Below are positions 36,401 through 44,776 of a stretch of 64,000 nucleotides of DNA, piece after piece. Each line of letters starts with the position of its first letter. Within the stretch, counting starts at the first letter, position 1. This DNA comes from Photobacterium proteolyticum. Its GTDB lineage: Bacteria > Pseudomonadota > Gammaproteobacteria > Enterobacterales > Vibrionaceae. The DNA lies in assembly GCF_001939735.1 (NCBI RefSeq), contig NZ_MJIL01000101.1, forward strand, positions 62,001 through 126,000, given 5' to 3'. The notes below the pieces were generated by a model, which saw only the letters and a program-made list of their open reading frames with translations, was not told the origin of the DNA and did not search any database. The position numbers were made by a program, and so were the translations under genes.

Positions 36401-37245
36401 GCTACCCGGGAGTCGGCAGTGAGTTTGTGATAACCCTGCCTTTGTACCGTGAAGGTTGTACGAAGCCCTTGGCTGTCGAAGAGAATAGGGAGGTATCTGC
36501 TGCGCCACAGGACGACTTGCCAAAGCTGTTGATAGCATCGACGGACGAGGAGGTTGTAGCGTGCCTGACTGCTTTGCTTGAGGAATACCCCCTGTTGGTC
36601 GCAAGCGACGGTTATGAGGCGGTTTTTTTAGCGAAAGAAAATCAGCCCGACATGATTCTGTGTGATTTGGACTTACCCGGGCTTGGCGGGCTCCAAGTAC
36701 GAGAAAGGTTGCAGGAAGATCCGAGAGAGTGCCTGCCTGCGTTCGTGCTCATGGTTGACAATAGTCCTCAGGAGCATATAGCAGCTGGCGTTGACTCAGT
36801 GCTAACTAAGCCTTTTGAGCCAGGTGATGTCCTTAATCATATCCAGTTTTTGCTAAGCGGTGAGTGTCCGCCTTTTCAGGCACTGATCTCCAGCCAGGCA
36901 GGGCTACCTGCTGAGGTTGTTGAAACCTCCTGGCGGCAGAGTGTGATGAGCTTGGTTGAGGAGCAATTTGATCAGGCGAACTTCGGTACCGCCATGGCTG
37001 CCAATGCCCTGTATATGTCGGAGCGTAGCTTACAGCGGAAATTTAAGCAGGAGTTCGGTATGTCGTTTAAAGACTATGTTAGTCAGTTCCGTTTTGAGCA
37101 GGCCAAGCGGAAGCTTAAGCATGGAGAACGTGTCTCGGATGTGGCGCTTTCCTGCGGCTTCAATGATCCGTCATATTTCAGCGCACGCTTTAAAGGTAAC
37201 TTTGGTATCACACCTTCCCAATATGCAGCCCAGCATCAGCACTGA
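33421..37245 (+). CDS. Hybrid one-protein sensor/regulator with degenerate kinase and receiver (HTCS-like)
   Basis: A 1274-residue fusion: signal peptide (1-23); periplasmic beta-propeller with repeated LWFGTHSGL/IWVGTAQGL-type blades (~30-640); Y_Y_Y-like domain (~640-715); one membrane helix (732-750); HisKA-like and HATPase domains; receiver (~1033-1145); AraC DNA-binding domain (~1165-1270). The ATP site looks intact (NLLSNALKYTP, SDTGKGM, GFGLGLS). However, the H-box reads LYSELRSPL, with Ser800 where the phospho-His belongs. The receiver keeps Asp1082 and Lys1130 but has Ser1040-Thr1041 in place of the acidic pair and Val1112 in place of Ser/Thr. It may act by ligand or ATP-driven allostery. 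Ligand and targets are unknown. Confidence 0.9.
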   Translation: MNKAFFIFSFCLSVLLHCSFATAENSHAFYPLPHQERGSFVAAQKVIANTNGGLWLVDAQGALIFYDGERLDRAVDQTGEPITGVTDAVMQGQTLWLVKDGYAYRFLPTTAELKRLKWQSAPLRYVISHQAGIWFASSKGLYVITDEHRQPEFVSVPESLTVTGLYSAGNSLFVAGELGIYEFRDRQFLTPRLYPRHRVTAVFEDSTEQLWFGTHSGLFLSRQVRPVLSSQDSSRHQLSVSAIAETKSGIWVGTAQGLKLIDKSSSAVSHYRADADDEYTINNNRVMALLGDEKYGLWIATESGINYLPASTSALKRFPYGSGGNNAIKVGRINQLQQIEDGSIWLATDKGLTELDDSLGIVRQLPLSGGVDSFAYKKGTFWLATRTGLKAYSLVDNEWLALYFPSWFEGQSITSVMVDHYNSVWIGMESHLYRYWPKTSELNSFGSHWFQAPYGSEAVTVLFEDSHHNIWVGTDYALYQFDTGLLSMVKQTASLGGVIDIYEDILGQLWVVNNHSLQYSPKQDKLPLEPIVLNGAYAKPYCIDGDNGGSWVTTSQGLSYYSLSAQLRLHLPPLVGGVEKESYSQACEILQSGKLLLGGKKGLLEIDPKKLLASEKQQFSIIVGNIRVDNQLARLAGGSETLLTVPYGSSVSFDIGVLPFSGFTKLQYRLIGEREVPWVSFSHSSLFFDNLNPGDYLLELRFDGENPQDQPEIRYAFQVSGPWYLSYWSTSLLVALLALLLFLFIGWRARAYHRQNLALKQAVFRSTARIELHKKQLYASNKHLQRILHMRQNFMAQLYSELRSPLSLILGPIRKMQATSHGEENEQLHLVANNIERSLHLVEQLLTRDAQAFIEPEKRCEQWISPIIQACCLSWQLEAEQRGIALCLEDETDGVSVKVAPYHLEIMLGNLLSNALKYTPRLGCINVVVKSIDHRLVMSVSDTGKGMSEEVRDNIFDSYFKEDTDFNPEAGFGLGLSTVKQLVELYEGEVSVVSYPGVGSEFVITLPLYREGCTKPLAVEENREVSAAPQDDLPKLLIASTDEEVVACLTALLEEYPLLVASDGYEAVFLAKENQPDMILCDLDLPGLGGLQVRERLQEDPRECLPAFVLMVDNSPQEHIAAGVDSVLTKPFEPGDVLNHIQFLLSGECPPFQALISSQAGLPAEVVETSWRQSVMSLVEEQFDQANFGTAMAANALYMSERSLQRKFKQEFGMSFKDYVSQFRFEQAKRKLKHGERVSDVALSCGFNDPSYFSARFKGNFGITPSQYAAQHQH

Positions 37246-37285
37246 TAGCCGATGACGCTACCTCTGACGTAAAGATTCCAATACT

Positions 37286-37324
37286 AAAAAAAGAACGTGA
37301 TATGGTCAGCCCGACCATATCACG
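37286..37324 (-). terminator. Minus-strand terminator-like hairpin
   Basis: Perfect 12-bp stem with arms CGTGATATGGTC and GACCATATCACG and a 5-base loop, followed on the minus strand by a T-rich tract. No minus-strand gene lies to its right for several kilobases, so it either ends an unannotated RNA or blocks antisense transcription into the regulator gene. Confidence 0.6.
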
Positions 37325-37626
37325 GGTACCAATGGCACCTTCGCTTGCTGCCGGCAATATGACGGGCGCCATATTGCCTTAGGAATAGGAGCAGGCCTCG
37401 TTGCCTGTTGGTGGCGCACTATACCGTTGTTGATAATAGGTAGCCATAAGATATGCGACACGGTGCATTAATAGTGCGCCAAGATGACAAATGCGGGGGG
37501 AAGCAGCTGCAGCGTTAAAAACTGCGAGCGGGTGTTAACAACGTCAAATTCGTCATTTTCATGATATTTGGGAATGCGATAGGTCGGTATTGACAGCCTT
37601 AATAGACATACAAACACCATGGTTTT

Positions 37627-37640
37627 TTGATTTAAGACAA
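37627..37640. promoter_or_regulatory. Weak FNR-like site upstream of feoA
   Basis: TTGAT-TTAA-GACAA matches the first FNR half-site fully and the second in three of five positions. FNR activates feo in E. coli, so it is plausible but weak. Confidence 0.25.
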
Positions 37641-37679
37641 TACGCAAGATGTTTCAAATTGTGTAATATCGCGTATAGG

Positions 37680-37698
37680 AATAAAAATAATTCTTATT
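37680..37698. promoter_or_regulatory. Putative Fur box upstream of feoA
   Basis: This 19-bp AT-rich stretch, ending 12 bases before the feoA ATG, matches the classical Fur consensus in about 13 of 19 positions, including the ATAAT and TTAT blocks. Control of feo by Fur is established in related bacteria. Confidence 0.6.
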
Positions 37699-37710
37699 AA
37701 GGTGTGAGAA

Positions 37711-37938
37711 ATGAAACTGTCCGAGTTGTCGTGCGGTGCAAACGGAATCGTAACCAGCTTGTCTGAGCTTCCTTCCGCAACGCGCAAGAAGCTAATGGTT
37801 ATGGGGATGTTGCCTGATACTCAGGTGACTGTTGTTCGTTTGGCGCCGTTGGGTGATCCCCTACAGGTGCGTGTCCGTGGTGTCGATATTGCGTTGCGTA
37901 AGCAGATTGCGGCCAATATCGAAGTGGAGGTACGCTGA
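37711..37938 (+). CDS. feoA: Ferrous iron transport protein A
   Basis: A 75-residue SH3-like cytoplasmic protein needed for FeoB-mediated Fe2+ uptake. The LPSATRKKLMVMGMLPDTQV and APLGDPLQVRVRG segments are typical. It has a GGTGTGAGAA leader. Its TGA overlaps the feoB ATG by one base (TGATG), so translation is coupled. Confidence 0.96.
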   Translation: MKLSELSCGANGIVTSLSELPSATRKKLMVMGMLPDTQVTVVRLAPLGDPLQVRVRGVDIALRKQIAANIEVEVR

Positions 37939-40214
37939 TGCAATACAATATTCTGACTGTTGGTAACCCTAATAGCGGGAAAACAACATTATTTAACGGT
38001 CTGACAGGCGCCAAGCAGCAAGTGGGTAACTGGGCGGGTGTGACGGTCGAGAAGAAAACCGGCAACTACCAGTGTGCCGGTGACGACTTTGCCCTGACGG
38101 ACCTGCCGGGGATCTACAACCTGGACAGTGCCAATGATGCCAACAGTTTAGATGAGGCCATTGCCTCTCGCGCTATTTTGACCATGCCGGCAGATGTGAT
38201 CATCAATGTGGTTGACGCTTCTTGCCTGGAACGCAGTCTGTACATGACCTTGCAGTTGCGAGAGCTAGGTCGCACGATGATTGTTGTACTTAATAAGATG
38301 GATGTACTACAACGTCAGCGTCAGGTACTGGATATCAAGGCTCTGGAAAAAAATCTGGGTTGTCCGGTACTGTCCCTGTCTGCAAACAATCTTAAGCAGG
38401 TACAGGAGTTCAAGACCCAGCTTCACAAGATGCTGGCGCAGGGGATCGCTGTTAACGATCTCAGCCTGAACTACGGTGATCAGTTCGAGACTGCGATTGG
38501 CGAGCTTGAGTCAATGTTTGGCAGTGAAACACTGAACGTGCGTGCCCAGGCGATCCGCGTGCTTGAAAATGACACTTTGGTAATTAACGGATTATCTGAA
38601 AACGAGAAAAACAAGGCGTGTAACATCCGTAACAAGCTGATGGTTGATGTTGACCCGGATATTCAGGTTGCCGATGTCCGTTATACCTATCTTCACCAGT
38701 TATGCCAGAAGGTACGTCGTCAGGAAGGCAAGTTAAGCCGTAGCCTGAGTGACAAGATTGACCGGGTTCTGTTGCACCGCGCTTTTGGTATCCCATTTTT
38801 CTTTATTGTCATGTACCTGATGTTTATGTTCTCTATCAACATCGGTAGCTCGTTCATTGACTTTTTCGATATCAGTGCAGGGGCTCTGCTGGTTGATGGC
38901 GGTCATTACCTGCTCGATGATCATCTGCCGGTTTGGTTGGTAACGATCATTGCCGATGGTATCGGTGGCGGTATCCAGACAGTAGCCACTTTTATTCCTG
39001 TTATTGCCTGTCTGTACCTGTTCCTTGCGGTACTGGAAAGCTCGGGTTATATGGCGCGAGCCGCTTTCGTACTCGACAAAGTGATGCAGAAAGTAGGCCT
39101 GCCGGGCAAGGCATTTGTTCCGTTGGTGCTGGGTTTTGGTTGTAACGTTCCTTCTATCATGGCAACTCGTACCTTGGAACAGGAGCGTGAACGCAAGCTT
39201 GCCGCCGCAATGGCACCGTTTATGTCATGTGGTGCACGTCTGCCGGTATACGCGTTATTTGCAGCGGCATTCTTCCCTGAAAGCGGTCAGAATGTCGTGT
39301 TTGCTCTTTACCTACTAGGTATTCTCGCCGCTGTTATGACTGGCATGATCCTGCGTAGCACGCTGTACCCGGGAACAAGTGATAGTTTTATTATGGAAAT
39401 GCCGGACTACGAATTGCCGACTATGCGTAACGTAGGCATCAAAACTTGGCAGAAACTAAAGAAGTTTGTTCTGGGTGCCGGTAAGACAATTGTGGTCGTG
39501 GTAGCTTGCCTGAGCTTCTTTAACTCGCTGGGGGCAGATGGCTCGTTTGGCAACGAAGATACAGAAAACTCGGTACTGTCCAAGGCGGCTCAGGTGGTGA
39601 CACCGGTGTTGGCGCCAATTGGTGTGAAGGAAGATAACTGGCCAGCGACTGTCGGTATCATTACGGGTATTTTTGCCAAAGAAGCCGTTGTCGGTACGCT
39701 AAATAGCCTTTATGCGCCGTCAGAAGGCGAAGAGGGTGGCGAGTATGATCTGCTGGCAAGCCTGCAAGAAGCGGTTGAGACGATTCCGGCTAACCTTGCT
39801 GATCTAAGTTATTCTGATCCTCTGGGTATCGAAGTCGGTGAGTTGAACGATCTTGATACTGTTGCCGAAGATCAGGGTGTGGAAACGTCAGTCTTTGGTA
39901 ATATTCAGCACCACTTTGTGAGTTCGGCGGCGGCAATGGCTTATCTGGTCTTTATCTTGCTTTACACGCCTTGTGCTGCAGCGATGGGCGCCTATGTACG
40001 TGAGTTCGGCCAGAAGTTCTCGGCCTTTATTGCTGGTTGGACGATGCTGCTAGCCTACACCTTCGCTACGGTCGTGTATCAGGTGGCCCACTTTGCTGAG
40101 CATCCTGCTACCAGTATGCTGTGGATTGGGTTCTTTGCCTTGATTAATATTGGCTTATATATCTTGTTCAAGCGTCAGGGTCAGAAACAGCCGGAAGAGG
40201 TGTTGGCACTGTGA
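37938..40214 (+). CDS. feoB: Ferrous iron transporter B
   Basis: Membrane Fe2+ transporter with an N-terminal GTPase. G motifs: G1 GNPNSGKTTLFN (residues ~8-19), G3 TDLPGIY, G4 LNKMD; a GDI-like helical part follows, then about ten membrane segments from residue ~280 with two Gate-like halves, including CGARLPVYALFAAAFF. Length 758 compares with 773 in E. coli. Operon feoABC; feoC overlaps its end by 4 bases. Confidence 0.98.
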   Translation: MQYNILTVGNPNSGKTTLFNGLTGAKQQVGNWAGVTVEKKTGNYQCAGDDFALTDLPGIYNLDSANDANSLDEAIASRAILTMPADVIINVVDASCLERSLYMTLQLRELGRTMIVVLNKMDVLQRQRQVLDIKALEKNLGCPVLSLSANNLKQVQEFKTQLHKMLAQGIAVNDLSLNYGDQFETAIGELESMFGSETLNVRAQAIRVLENDTLVINGLSENEKNKACNIRNKLMVDVDPDIQVADVRYTYLHQLCQKVRRQEGKLSRSLSDKIDRVLLHRAFGIPFFFIVMYLMFMFSINIGSSFIDFFDISAGALLVDGGHYLLDDHLPVWLVTIIADGIGGGIQTVATFIPVIACLYLFLAVLESSGYMARAAFVLDKVMQKVGLPGKAFVPLVLGFGCNVPSIMATRTLEQERERKLAAAMAPFMSCGARLPVYALFAAAFFPESGQNVVFALYLLGILAAVMTGMILRSTLYPGTSDSFIMEMPDYELPTMRNVGIKTWQKLKKFVLGAGKTIVVVVACLSFFNSLGADGSFGNEDTENSVLSKAAQVVTPVLAPIGVKEDNWPATVGIITGIFAKEAVVGTLNSLYAPSEGEEGGEYDLLASLQEAVETIPANLADLSYSDPLGIEVGELNDLDTVAEDQGVETSVFGNIQHHFVSSAAAMAYLVFILLYTPCAAAMGAYVREFGQKFSAFIAGWTMLLAYTFATVVYQVAHFAEHPATSMLWIGFFALINIGLYILFKRQGQKQPEEVLAL

Positions 40215-40453
40215 TCCTTCAGCGACTGAAACAGTATATTGAGCAGCATGGCCGCTCCAGCAGAAAGGATCTGGCCAATCACTTCGGTATGAGCGAGGAC
40301 GGGGTCGATACCATGCTGGATGTCTGGGTACGCAAAGGAGCAATCAGCAAAGAGCTGATAGGCTGTGGCAAAGACATTTGTTGTCAGAGTGCCGAAGACG
40401 TCTGGTATCGGAGCCAGAAGGCCGATGAGCTGTCGGTGACTGTTTTGCGCTGA
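40211..40453 (+). CDS. feoC: FeoC-like transcriptional regulator
   Basis: An 80-residue winged-helix protein (RKDLANHFGMSEDGVDTMLDV) with the cysteine cluster CGKDICCQ in its wing, the place where FeoC proteins bind an Fe-S cluster. It starts at a GTG inside the feoB stop (GTGA). It probably tunes FeoB stability or expression by redox/iron state; the exact role varies between species. A terminator follows. Confidence 0.9.
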   Translation: MILQRLKQYIEQHGRSSRKDLANHFGMSEDGVDTMLDVWVRKGAISKELIGCGKDICCQSAEDVWYRSQKADELSVTVLR

Positions 40454-40465
40454 TGAAAATGAAGA

Positions 40466-40494
40466 GGCAGCCTTTAGGCTGCCTTTGTTTTATT
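40466..40494 (+). terminator. Intrinsic terminator of feoABC
   Basis: Perfect stem GGCAGCC/GGCTGCC with a TTTA loop followed by TTTGTTTTATTT. Confidence 0.88.
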
Positions 40495-40517
40495 TGCCCT
40501 CAGACAAATATGTTCGG

Positions 40518-40946
40518 TTAAATAGCCTTGAACCCGTCGATATTGGCTAGCTCGTCCCGTAGCTCTTCTGCCAGTGCTTGCTGTATCCCTTCTTCTCGCT
40601 GTGTTCCGTCGGTATTTCCCCATATCGGTCCCGGCCAGGCTATGTCCGACTGAAATCTTGCAATATGGTGAACGTGCAGCTGGGGAACCAGGTTGCCCAA
40701 GGCACCGATGTTAATTTTATCTGCTTTGTAGTCGGTTTCCAGCAGGCTGGCAACCGCACTTGATTCGCGTATCAGCTGAAGCTGATCCAGTTCGGGCAGG
40801 TGGTGAATTTCGGTGATCTCGTTTCTACGTGGAACCAATATCAGCCAGGGGCCCAGTGCTTCTTTTGACAGTAACACCCGGCATAACGGCAAGTCGCCAA
40901 GAACCGTAGTATCTGCTGCCAGTCTCGGATGGAGTGAAAAATGCAT
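40518..40946 (-). CDS. HIT-domain protein
   Basis: Histidine-triad nucleotide-binding hydrolase family, 142 residues. The triad reads QLHVHHIAR, with two of the regular HxH positions but Ile where a third triad His often stands. An N-terminal segment LSKEALGPWLILVPRRNEI and a Trp-rich C-terminus WPGPIWGN follow the family. The start is set at the ATG at 40946 (MHFSLHPRL) with AAGGAA upstream; the longer frame has no support. The substrate is unknown. Confidence 0.88.
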   Translation of the reverse strand: MHFSLHPRLAADTTVLGDLPLCRVLLSKEALGPWLILVPRRNEITEIHHLPELDQLQLIRESSAVASLLETDYKADKINIGALGNLVPQLHVHHIARFQSDIAWPGPIWGNTDGTQREEGIQQALAEELRDELANIDGFKAI

Positions 40947-41185
40947 TGTTGTATTCCTTAAATGTATTGTGCGGCTCACATGCTGGAACATTGTTCATCG
41001 TTATCGGTGAAGGCTGCTTGTATGCTGGTAATACCACAGAAGGATAAACAGTCTTCTAACTACTCATGTCATGGTAATACCAATTGAAATAAAGACCAGT
41101 ATTGATAACCACAGATTGATGAAATCGGTGGTAGTTGGGCGGTGGCGAACACATTGAGCTTGCGATAATCGTTGGGGGGTAAAGT

Positions 41186-41791
41186 ATGGTCGCGGAATAT
41201 CAGGAAGTTCTGGATTTTTGGTTTGGCGAGCTTGGTGAGGAAGTTCCGGCTACCGATCGAAATTCGCTCTGGTTTCAGGGGGGAGAGGAAACGGATCAGC
41301 TTATTGCCAAACGTTTTCAGCCTCTGGTGAGCCGGGCCGGGCTCGGTGAGTTGAGTCACTGGGCGGAGGAGCCGAAAGGGGCATTGGCCATGATTATCTT
41401 GCTGGACCAATTTACCCGCAATATCTACCGTGGCCTGAGCGCGGCGTTTCGTTATGACTCCTTGGCGCTGGCAATTTGCAAGCGGGGGCTGGCCAACAAT
41501 TTCGATGAGCAGCTTAGCCCTATTGAACGCGTCTTTTTTTATCTGCCGCTAGAGCATTCGGAAACGGTTGAAGATCAAGAAGAGTGTGTGTTTCGTTTTG
41601 ACCGTTTGCGCCAGTCTGTCTCGCCGGCACATGCCGTTGTTTTCGAAGGGTTTTACCAATATGCCGTGAGTCATCACGATGTGGTTAAACGCTTCGGTCG
41701 ATTTCCGCATCGCAATGCGGTTCACGGGCGACTGTCTACCCAGGAAGAGCTTGACTGGCTCCATGGCGGGGGCCAGCGCTTCGGGCAGTAA
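41186..41791 (+). CDS. DUF924 family protein
   Basis: A 201-residue cytoplasmic alpha-helical protein of DUF924. The family motifs VLDFWFGELG at the start, ALAMIILLDQFTRNIYRG near residue 70, and FFYLPLEHSE near residue 117 are clear. Structures of relatives show a TPR-like fold, but no function is established. It is divergent from the HIT gene and convergent with the GGDEF gene. Confidence 0.88.
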   Translation: MVAEYQEVLDFWFGELGEEVPATDRNSLWFQGGEETDQLIAKRFQPLVSRAGLGELSHWAEEPKGALAMIILLDQFTRNIYRGLSAAFRYDSLALAICKRGLANNFDEQLSPIERVFFYLPLEHSETVEDQEECVFRFDRLRQSVSPAHAVVFEGFYQYAVSHHDVVKRFGRFPHRNAVHGRLSTQEELDWLHGGGQRFGQ

Positions 41792-41883
41792 AAGCGGCCA
41801 TTCAATAAAACCACCACCGTACCTGAAGAGTCCAGGGGTAGGGTGGTGTTTTTGTTTCAATCTGCTGCCAGGGTGAACAACAA

Positions 41884-42903
41884 TCAGTTGATGGGAAGTA
41901 CCCGGTTTCTTCCCAGTTGCTTGGCTTGATTGAGGTGGCTGTCGGCGCGGGCAATCACATCGGCCGTGGTTTCGTCTTCCTGCTTGGTGGCAATACCAAA
42001 CGAGGCGGTAACAGAGTTGATCCGCTTACCTGATTTTTTATCCAGCACCGATATTTTCTCGATGGCACGGCGTATAGTCTCAGCCTGCTGCCTTGTCGAG
42101 GATAATGTTTTGTGCGGCAAGATGATAACAAACTCCTCACCACCAAAACGATAGGACTGTGCATAGTCACGGCTGCACTCAAGCAGCCGGCGAGCCACGA
42201 TTTTGAGTACCTGATCACCGAGCAGGTGGCCGAAGTTATCGTTGAAGTCTTTGAACTTGTCGATATCCATCATGATAAGGCTGTAAGGGATTTGGTTATC
42301 GGAATAACTGTGGATATCTCGTTCAAAAGCCCTTCGATTGTTAAGGCCGGTCAGGGCATCCTGGTTTGCTTCTTTTTGGCTTTCGCTCAAGGCTTCCCGT
42401 AGCGCGGCAATCTCTTGCTGGGCATTGCTTAGCTGACCTTTAAATGTGCCGGTCGTTAGCTGGATCTGACGGGATTCCCGAATGAGCTCGCGAACAAGTG
42501 TCATCGTGTCTTCCAGCGACAGTCCCTCTCTTTCGGCCGACTCCAGTTTGCTGAAGGTATGGCTCAACGCCCCCTGGAATGTCTCGGCATTAGACAGCGT
42601 ATCTGACATTGTACTGGTTAGTTCCTGCATCATTGCCGTCAGGCTTTGCTTGAGCTGAGCCACGTCCTTATCGGTCTGGCTGGCCAGGTGTTCCTGATAC
42701 AGGCTGTCACACAGCGTCGGCGTGCAATGCCCTAATGCCTCGATTCCCTGATCAACTGCGTGGTTGAGTGTTGGCTGTTGCTGAGTAGCATAGGTATACC
42801 AGAGCGCATAGTTGGTCGGGGTGGTTGGTACTTTGTGTTTGATCATCAGGGGAACCGTTTTTTTCAACGTTTCCGTCGATTCCACAAAGCTGTCTTTGCT
42901 CAT
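41884..42903 (-). CDS. Diguanylate cyclase (GGDEF domain)
   Basis: Makes cyclic di-GMP from two GTP. The C-terminal domain (about residues 175-335) carries the active signature YRFGGEEFVIILP with an intact GGEEF, plus DIDKFKDFNDNFGH for metal and substrate. No RxxD inhibitory site was seen immediately before it. The N-terminal ~165 residues are helical with a coiled-coil region and an ALWYTYATQQQP segment, and lack membrane segments, so it is probably a cytoplasmic sensor of unknown signal. The ATG has GGAA upstream. Confidence 0.93.
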   Translation of the reverse strand: MSKDSFVESTETLKKTVPLMIKHKVPTTPTNYALWYTYATQQQPTLNHAVDQGIEALGHCTPTLCDSLYQEHLASQTDKDVAQLKQSLTAMMQELTSTMSDTLSNAETFQGALSHTFSKLESAEREGLSLEDTMTLVRELIRESRQIQLTTGTFKGQLSNAQQEIAALREALSESQKEANQDALTGLNNRRAFERDIHSYSDNQIPYSLIMMDIDKFKDFNDNFGHLLGDQVLKIVARRLLECSRDYAQSYRFGGEEFVIILPHKTLSSTRQQAETIRRAIEKISVLDKKSGKRINSVTASFGIATKQEDETTADVIARADSHLNQAKQLGRNRVLPIN

Positions 42904-42962
42904 ACTTTGAATTCCATTTTTGTCGCAAATACAAAAGCAAACTGATTGAATGCTGGTAGCAT

Positions 42963-42997
42963 AAAAAAAGCCTTCTAAGGATACCCTAGAAGGCTTT
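42963..42997 (-). terminator. Intrinsic terminator of argS
   Basis: Stem AAAGCCTTCTA/TAGAAGGCTTT with a 9-base loop; seven T residues follow on the minus strand. It lies about 50 bases beyond the argS stop. Confidence 0.88.
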
Positions 42998-43045
42998 GGA
43001 TTTTTAGTATGTAACAGGTTATTTCTTTGAATGAAATAGCAAAAA

Positions 43046-44776
43046 TTACATACGTTCTAGTGTATCAATACCTAGCAGATCAAGACCTTGCTTGATAGTG
43101 TTAGCTGTCAATAGTGCCAGTTTCAGACGGCTTTGCTTCACCGCTTCCTCAGCATTGAGGATAGGGCAGGCTTCATAGAAGCTAGAGAACTTGCCGGCCA
43201 GCTCGAACAGGTAGCTACACATTACGTGAGGGTGACCTTCGCGAGCAACGGTCTGAACGGCTTCTTCGAACTGAAGCAGGGTAGACAGAAGTGCCTGCTC
43301 TTTTTCTTCGTTGATCACAACAGGGTGAGTCAGATCAGCGAGCTCAACATCGGCACGCTTGAAGATAGAAGCAACACGTGTGTATGCATACTGCATGTAT
43401 GGTGCCGTGTTTCCTTCAAAGGCCAGCATGTTGTCCCAGTCGAAAATGTAGTCAGTGGTACGGTGCTTGGAAAGATCTGCGTATTTAACCGCGGCCATCG
43501 CTACCGTCTTGGCAATGTTCTCTTTCTCCGCTACATCCAGATCAGGGTTCTTCGCTTCGATTAGCTTCGCTGCGCGCTCTTCTGCTTCGTCAAGAAGATC
43601 GGCAAGACGAACGGTACCACCAGCACGAGTCTTGAACGGACGACCGTCTTTACCTAGCATCATACCGAAGGCGTGGTGCTCCAGGGTAACGTCTTCAGGC
43701 ACATAGCCAGCCTTACGAACAATCGTCCAGGCCTGCATCAGGTGCTGATGCTGACGTGAATCGATGAAGTAAAGCACACGATCAGCGCCCAGCTGCTCGT
43801 AACGGTATTTGGCACAGGCGATATCTGTGGTGGTGTATAGGAAGCCGCCATCGCGCTTCTGGATGATAACACCCATTGGCTCGCCGTCTTTGTTCTTGTA
43901 TTCATCCAGGAAGACAACTTGCGCGCCGTCGTCTTCAACCGCCAGACCTTTTTCTTTCAGGTCAGCAACAATGCCTGGTAGCATGTCGTTGTACATGGAT
44001 TCGCCCATGACGTTATCACGGGTCAGGGATACATTCAGGCGATCGTAGTTATGCTGGTTTTGGACCATAGTAACGTCAACCAGCTTCTTCCACATTTCAG
44101 CGCAGTACTCGTCGCCGCCCTGTAGCTTAACAACGTAGTTACGTGCGCGTTTTGCGAACTCTTCGTCTTCGTCGTAAAGTTTTTTGGATTCGCGGTAGAA
44201 GGCTTCAAGGTCGGACAGCTCCATCGACACTTCGCCAGACTCTTGCTGAACACGCTCCAGGTTGGCAATCAGCATACCGAACTGAGTACCCCAGTCACCG
44301 ATGTGGTTGGCACGCACGACTTTGTGACCCAGGTGCTCAAGGGTACGAACAACAGCATCACCAATGATAGTCGAGCGCAGGTGGCCCACGTGCATTTCTT
44401 TGGCAACGTTCGGTGCTGAGTAGTCAACAACAATGGTTTTCTGCTCTTCCTTGGCTACGCCAAGACGTTCGTCAGCCAAAGCTTCTTCCGCACGCTCGGC
44501 CAGCCAGGTTTTGCTTAGGAAAATGTTGATGAAGCCAGGGCCTGCGATTTCTACTTTCTCTGCGATACCGTCAAGATCCAGTACGTCGATAACTTTCTGT
44601 GCGAACTCGCGAGGGTTAGTGCCAAGCTTTTTGGCAACGCCCATGACACCGTTAGCCTGGTAGTCACCAAACTGTGCCTTTGCAGACTGGCGAACCGCTG
44701 CTGGGCTACCTGCTGGTGCGCCTGCGGCTTCTAATGCCTGAGATACTTTATCGTTAATTAGTGCTTGAATGTTCAC
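43046..44776 (-). CDS. argS: Arginyl-tRNA synthetase
   Basis: Class I enzyme charging tRNA-Arg. The N-terminal Add-1 domain begins MNIQALINDKVSQALEAAG; the HIGH motif is in SAPNVAKEMHVGHLRSTIIG near residue 130; the C-terminal anticodon domain has the YAYTRVASI segment. The start is GTG at 44776 with AAGGA upstream, giving 576 residues (577 in E. coli); the longer upstream frame is rejected. An 83-bp palindrome lies in its leader. Confidence 0.97.
   Translation of the reverse strand: MNIQALINDKVSQALEAAGAPAGSPAAVRQSAKAQFGDYQANGVMGVAKKLGTNPREFAQKVIDVLDLDGIAEKVEIAGPGFINIFLSKTWLAERAEEALADERLGVAKEEQKTIVVDYSAPNVAKEMHVGHLRSTIIGDAVVRTLEHLGHKVVRANHIGDWGTQFGMLIANLERVQQESGEVSMELSDLEAFYRESKKLYDEDEEFAKRARNYVVKLQGGDEYCAEMWKKLVDVTMVQNQHNYDRLNVSLTRDNVMGESMYNDMLPGIVADLKEKGLAVEDDGAQVVFLDEYKNKDGEPMGVIIQKRDGGFLYTTTDIACAKYRYEQLGADRVLYFIDSRQHQHLMQAWTIVRKAGYVPEDVTLEHHAFGMMLGKDGRPFKTRAGGTVRLADLLDEAEERAAKLIEAKNPDLDVAEKENIAKTVAMAAVKYADLSKHRTTDYIFDWDNMLAFEGNTAPYMQYAYTRVASIFKRADVELADLTHPVVINEEKEQALLSTLLQFEEAVQTVAREGHPHVMCSYLFELAGKFSSFYEACPILNAEEAVKQSRLKLALLTANTIKQGLDLLGIDTLERM

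Larger units (their letters stand above)
37246..37679. other. Palindrome-rich non-coding region between the hybrid regulator and feoA
   Basis: No coding frame is convincing here. Three inverted repeats stand out: a perfect 12-bp stem (37296-37307/37313-37324), a perfect 9-bp stem (37353-37361/37370-37378) and a long-range 11-bp pairing (37412-37422/37471-37481). The first is followed by TTCTTTTTTT when read on the minus strand, so a minus-strand transcript may end here. The right end holds feoA regulatory sites. Confidence 0.55.
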
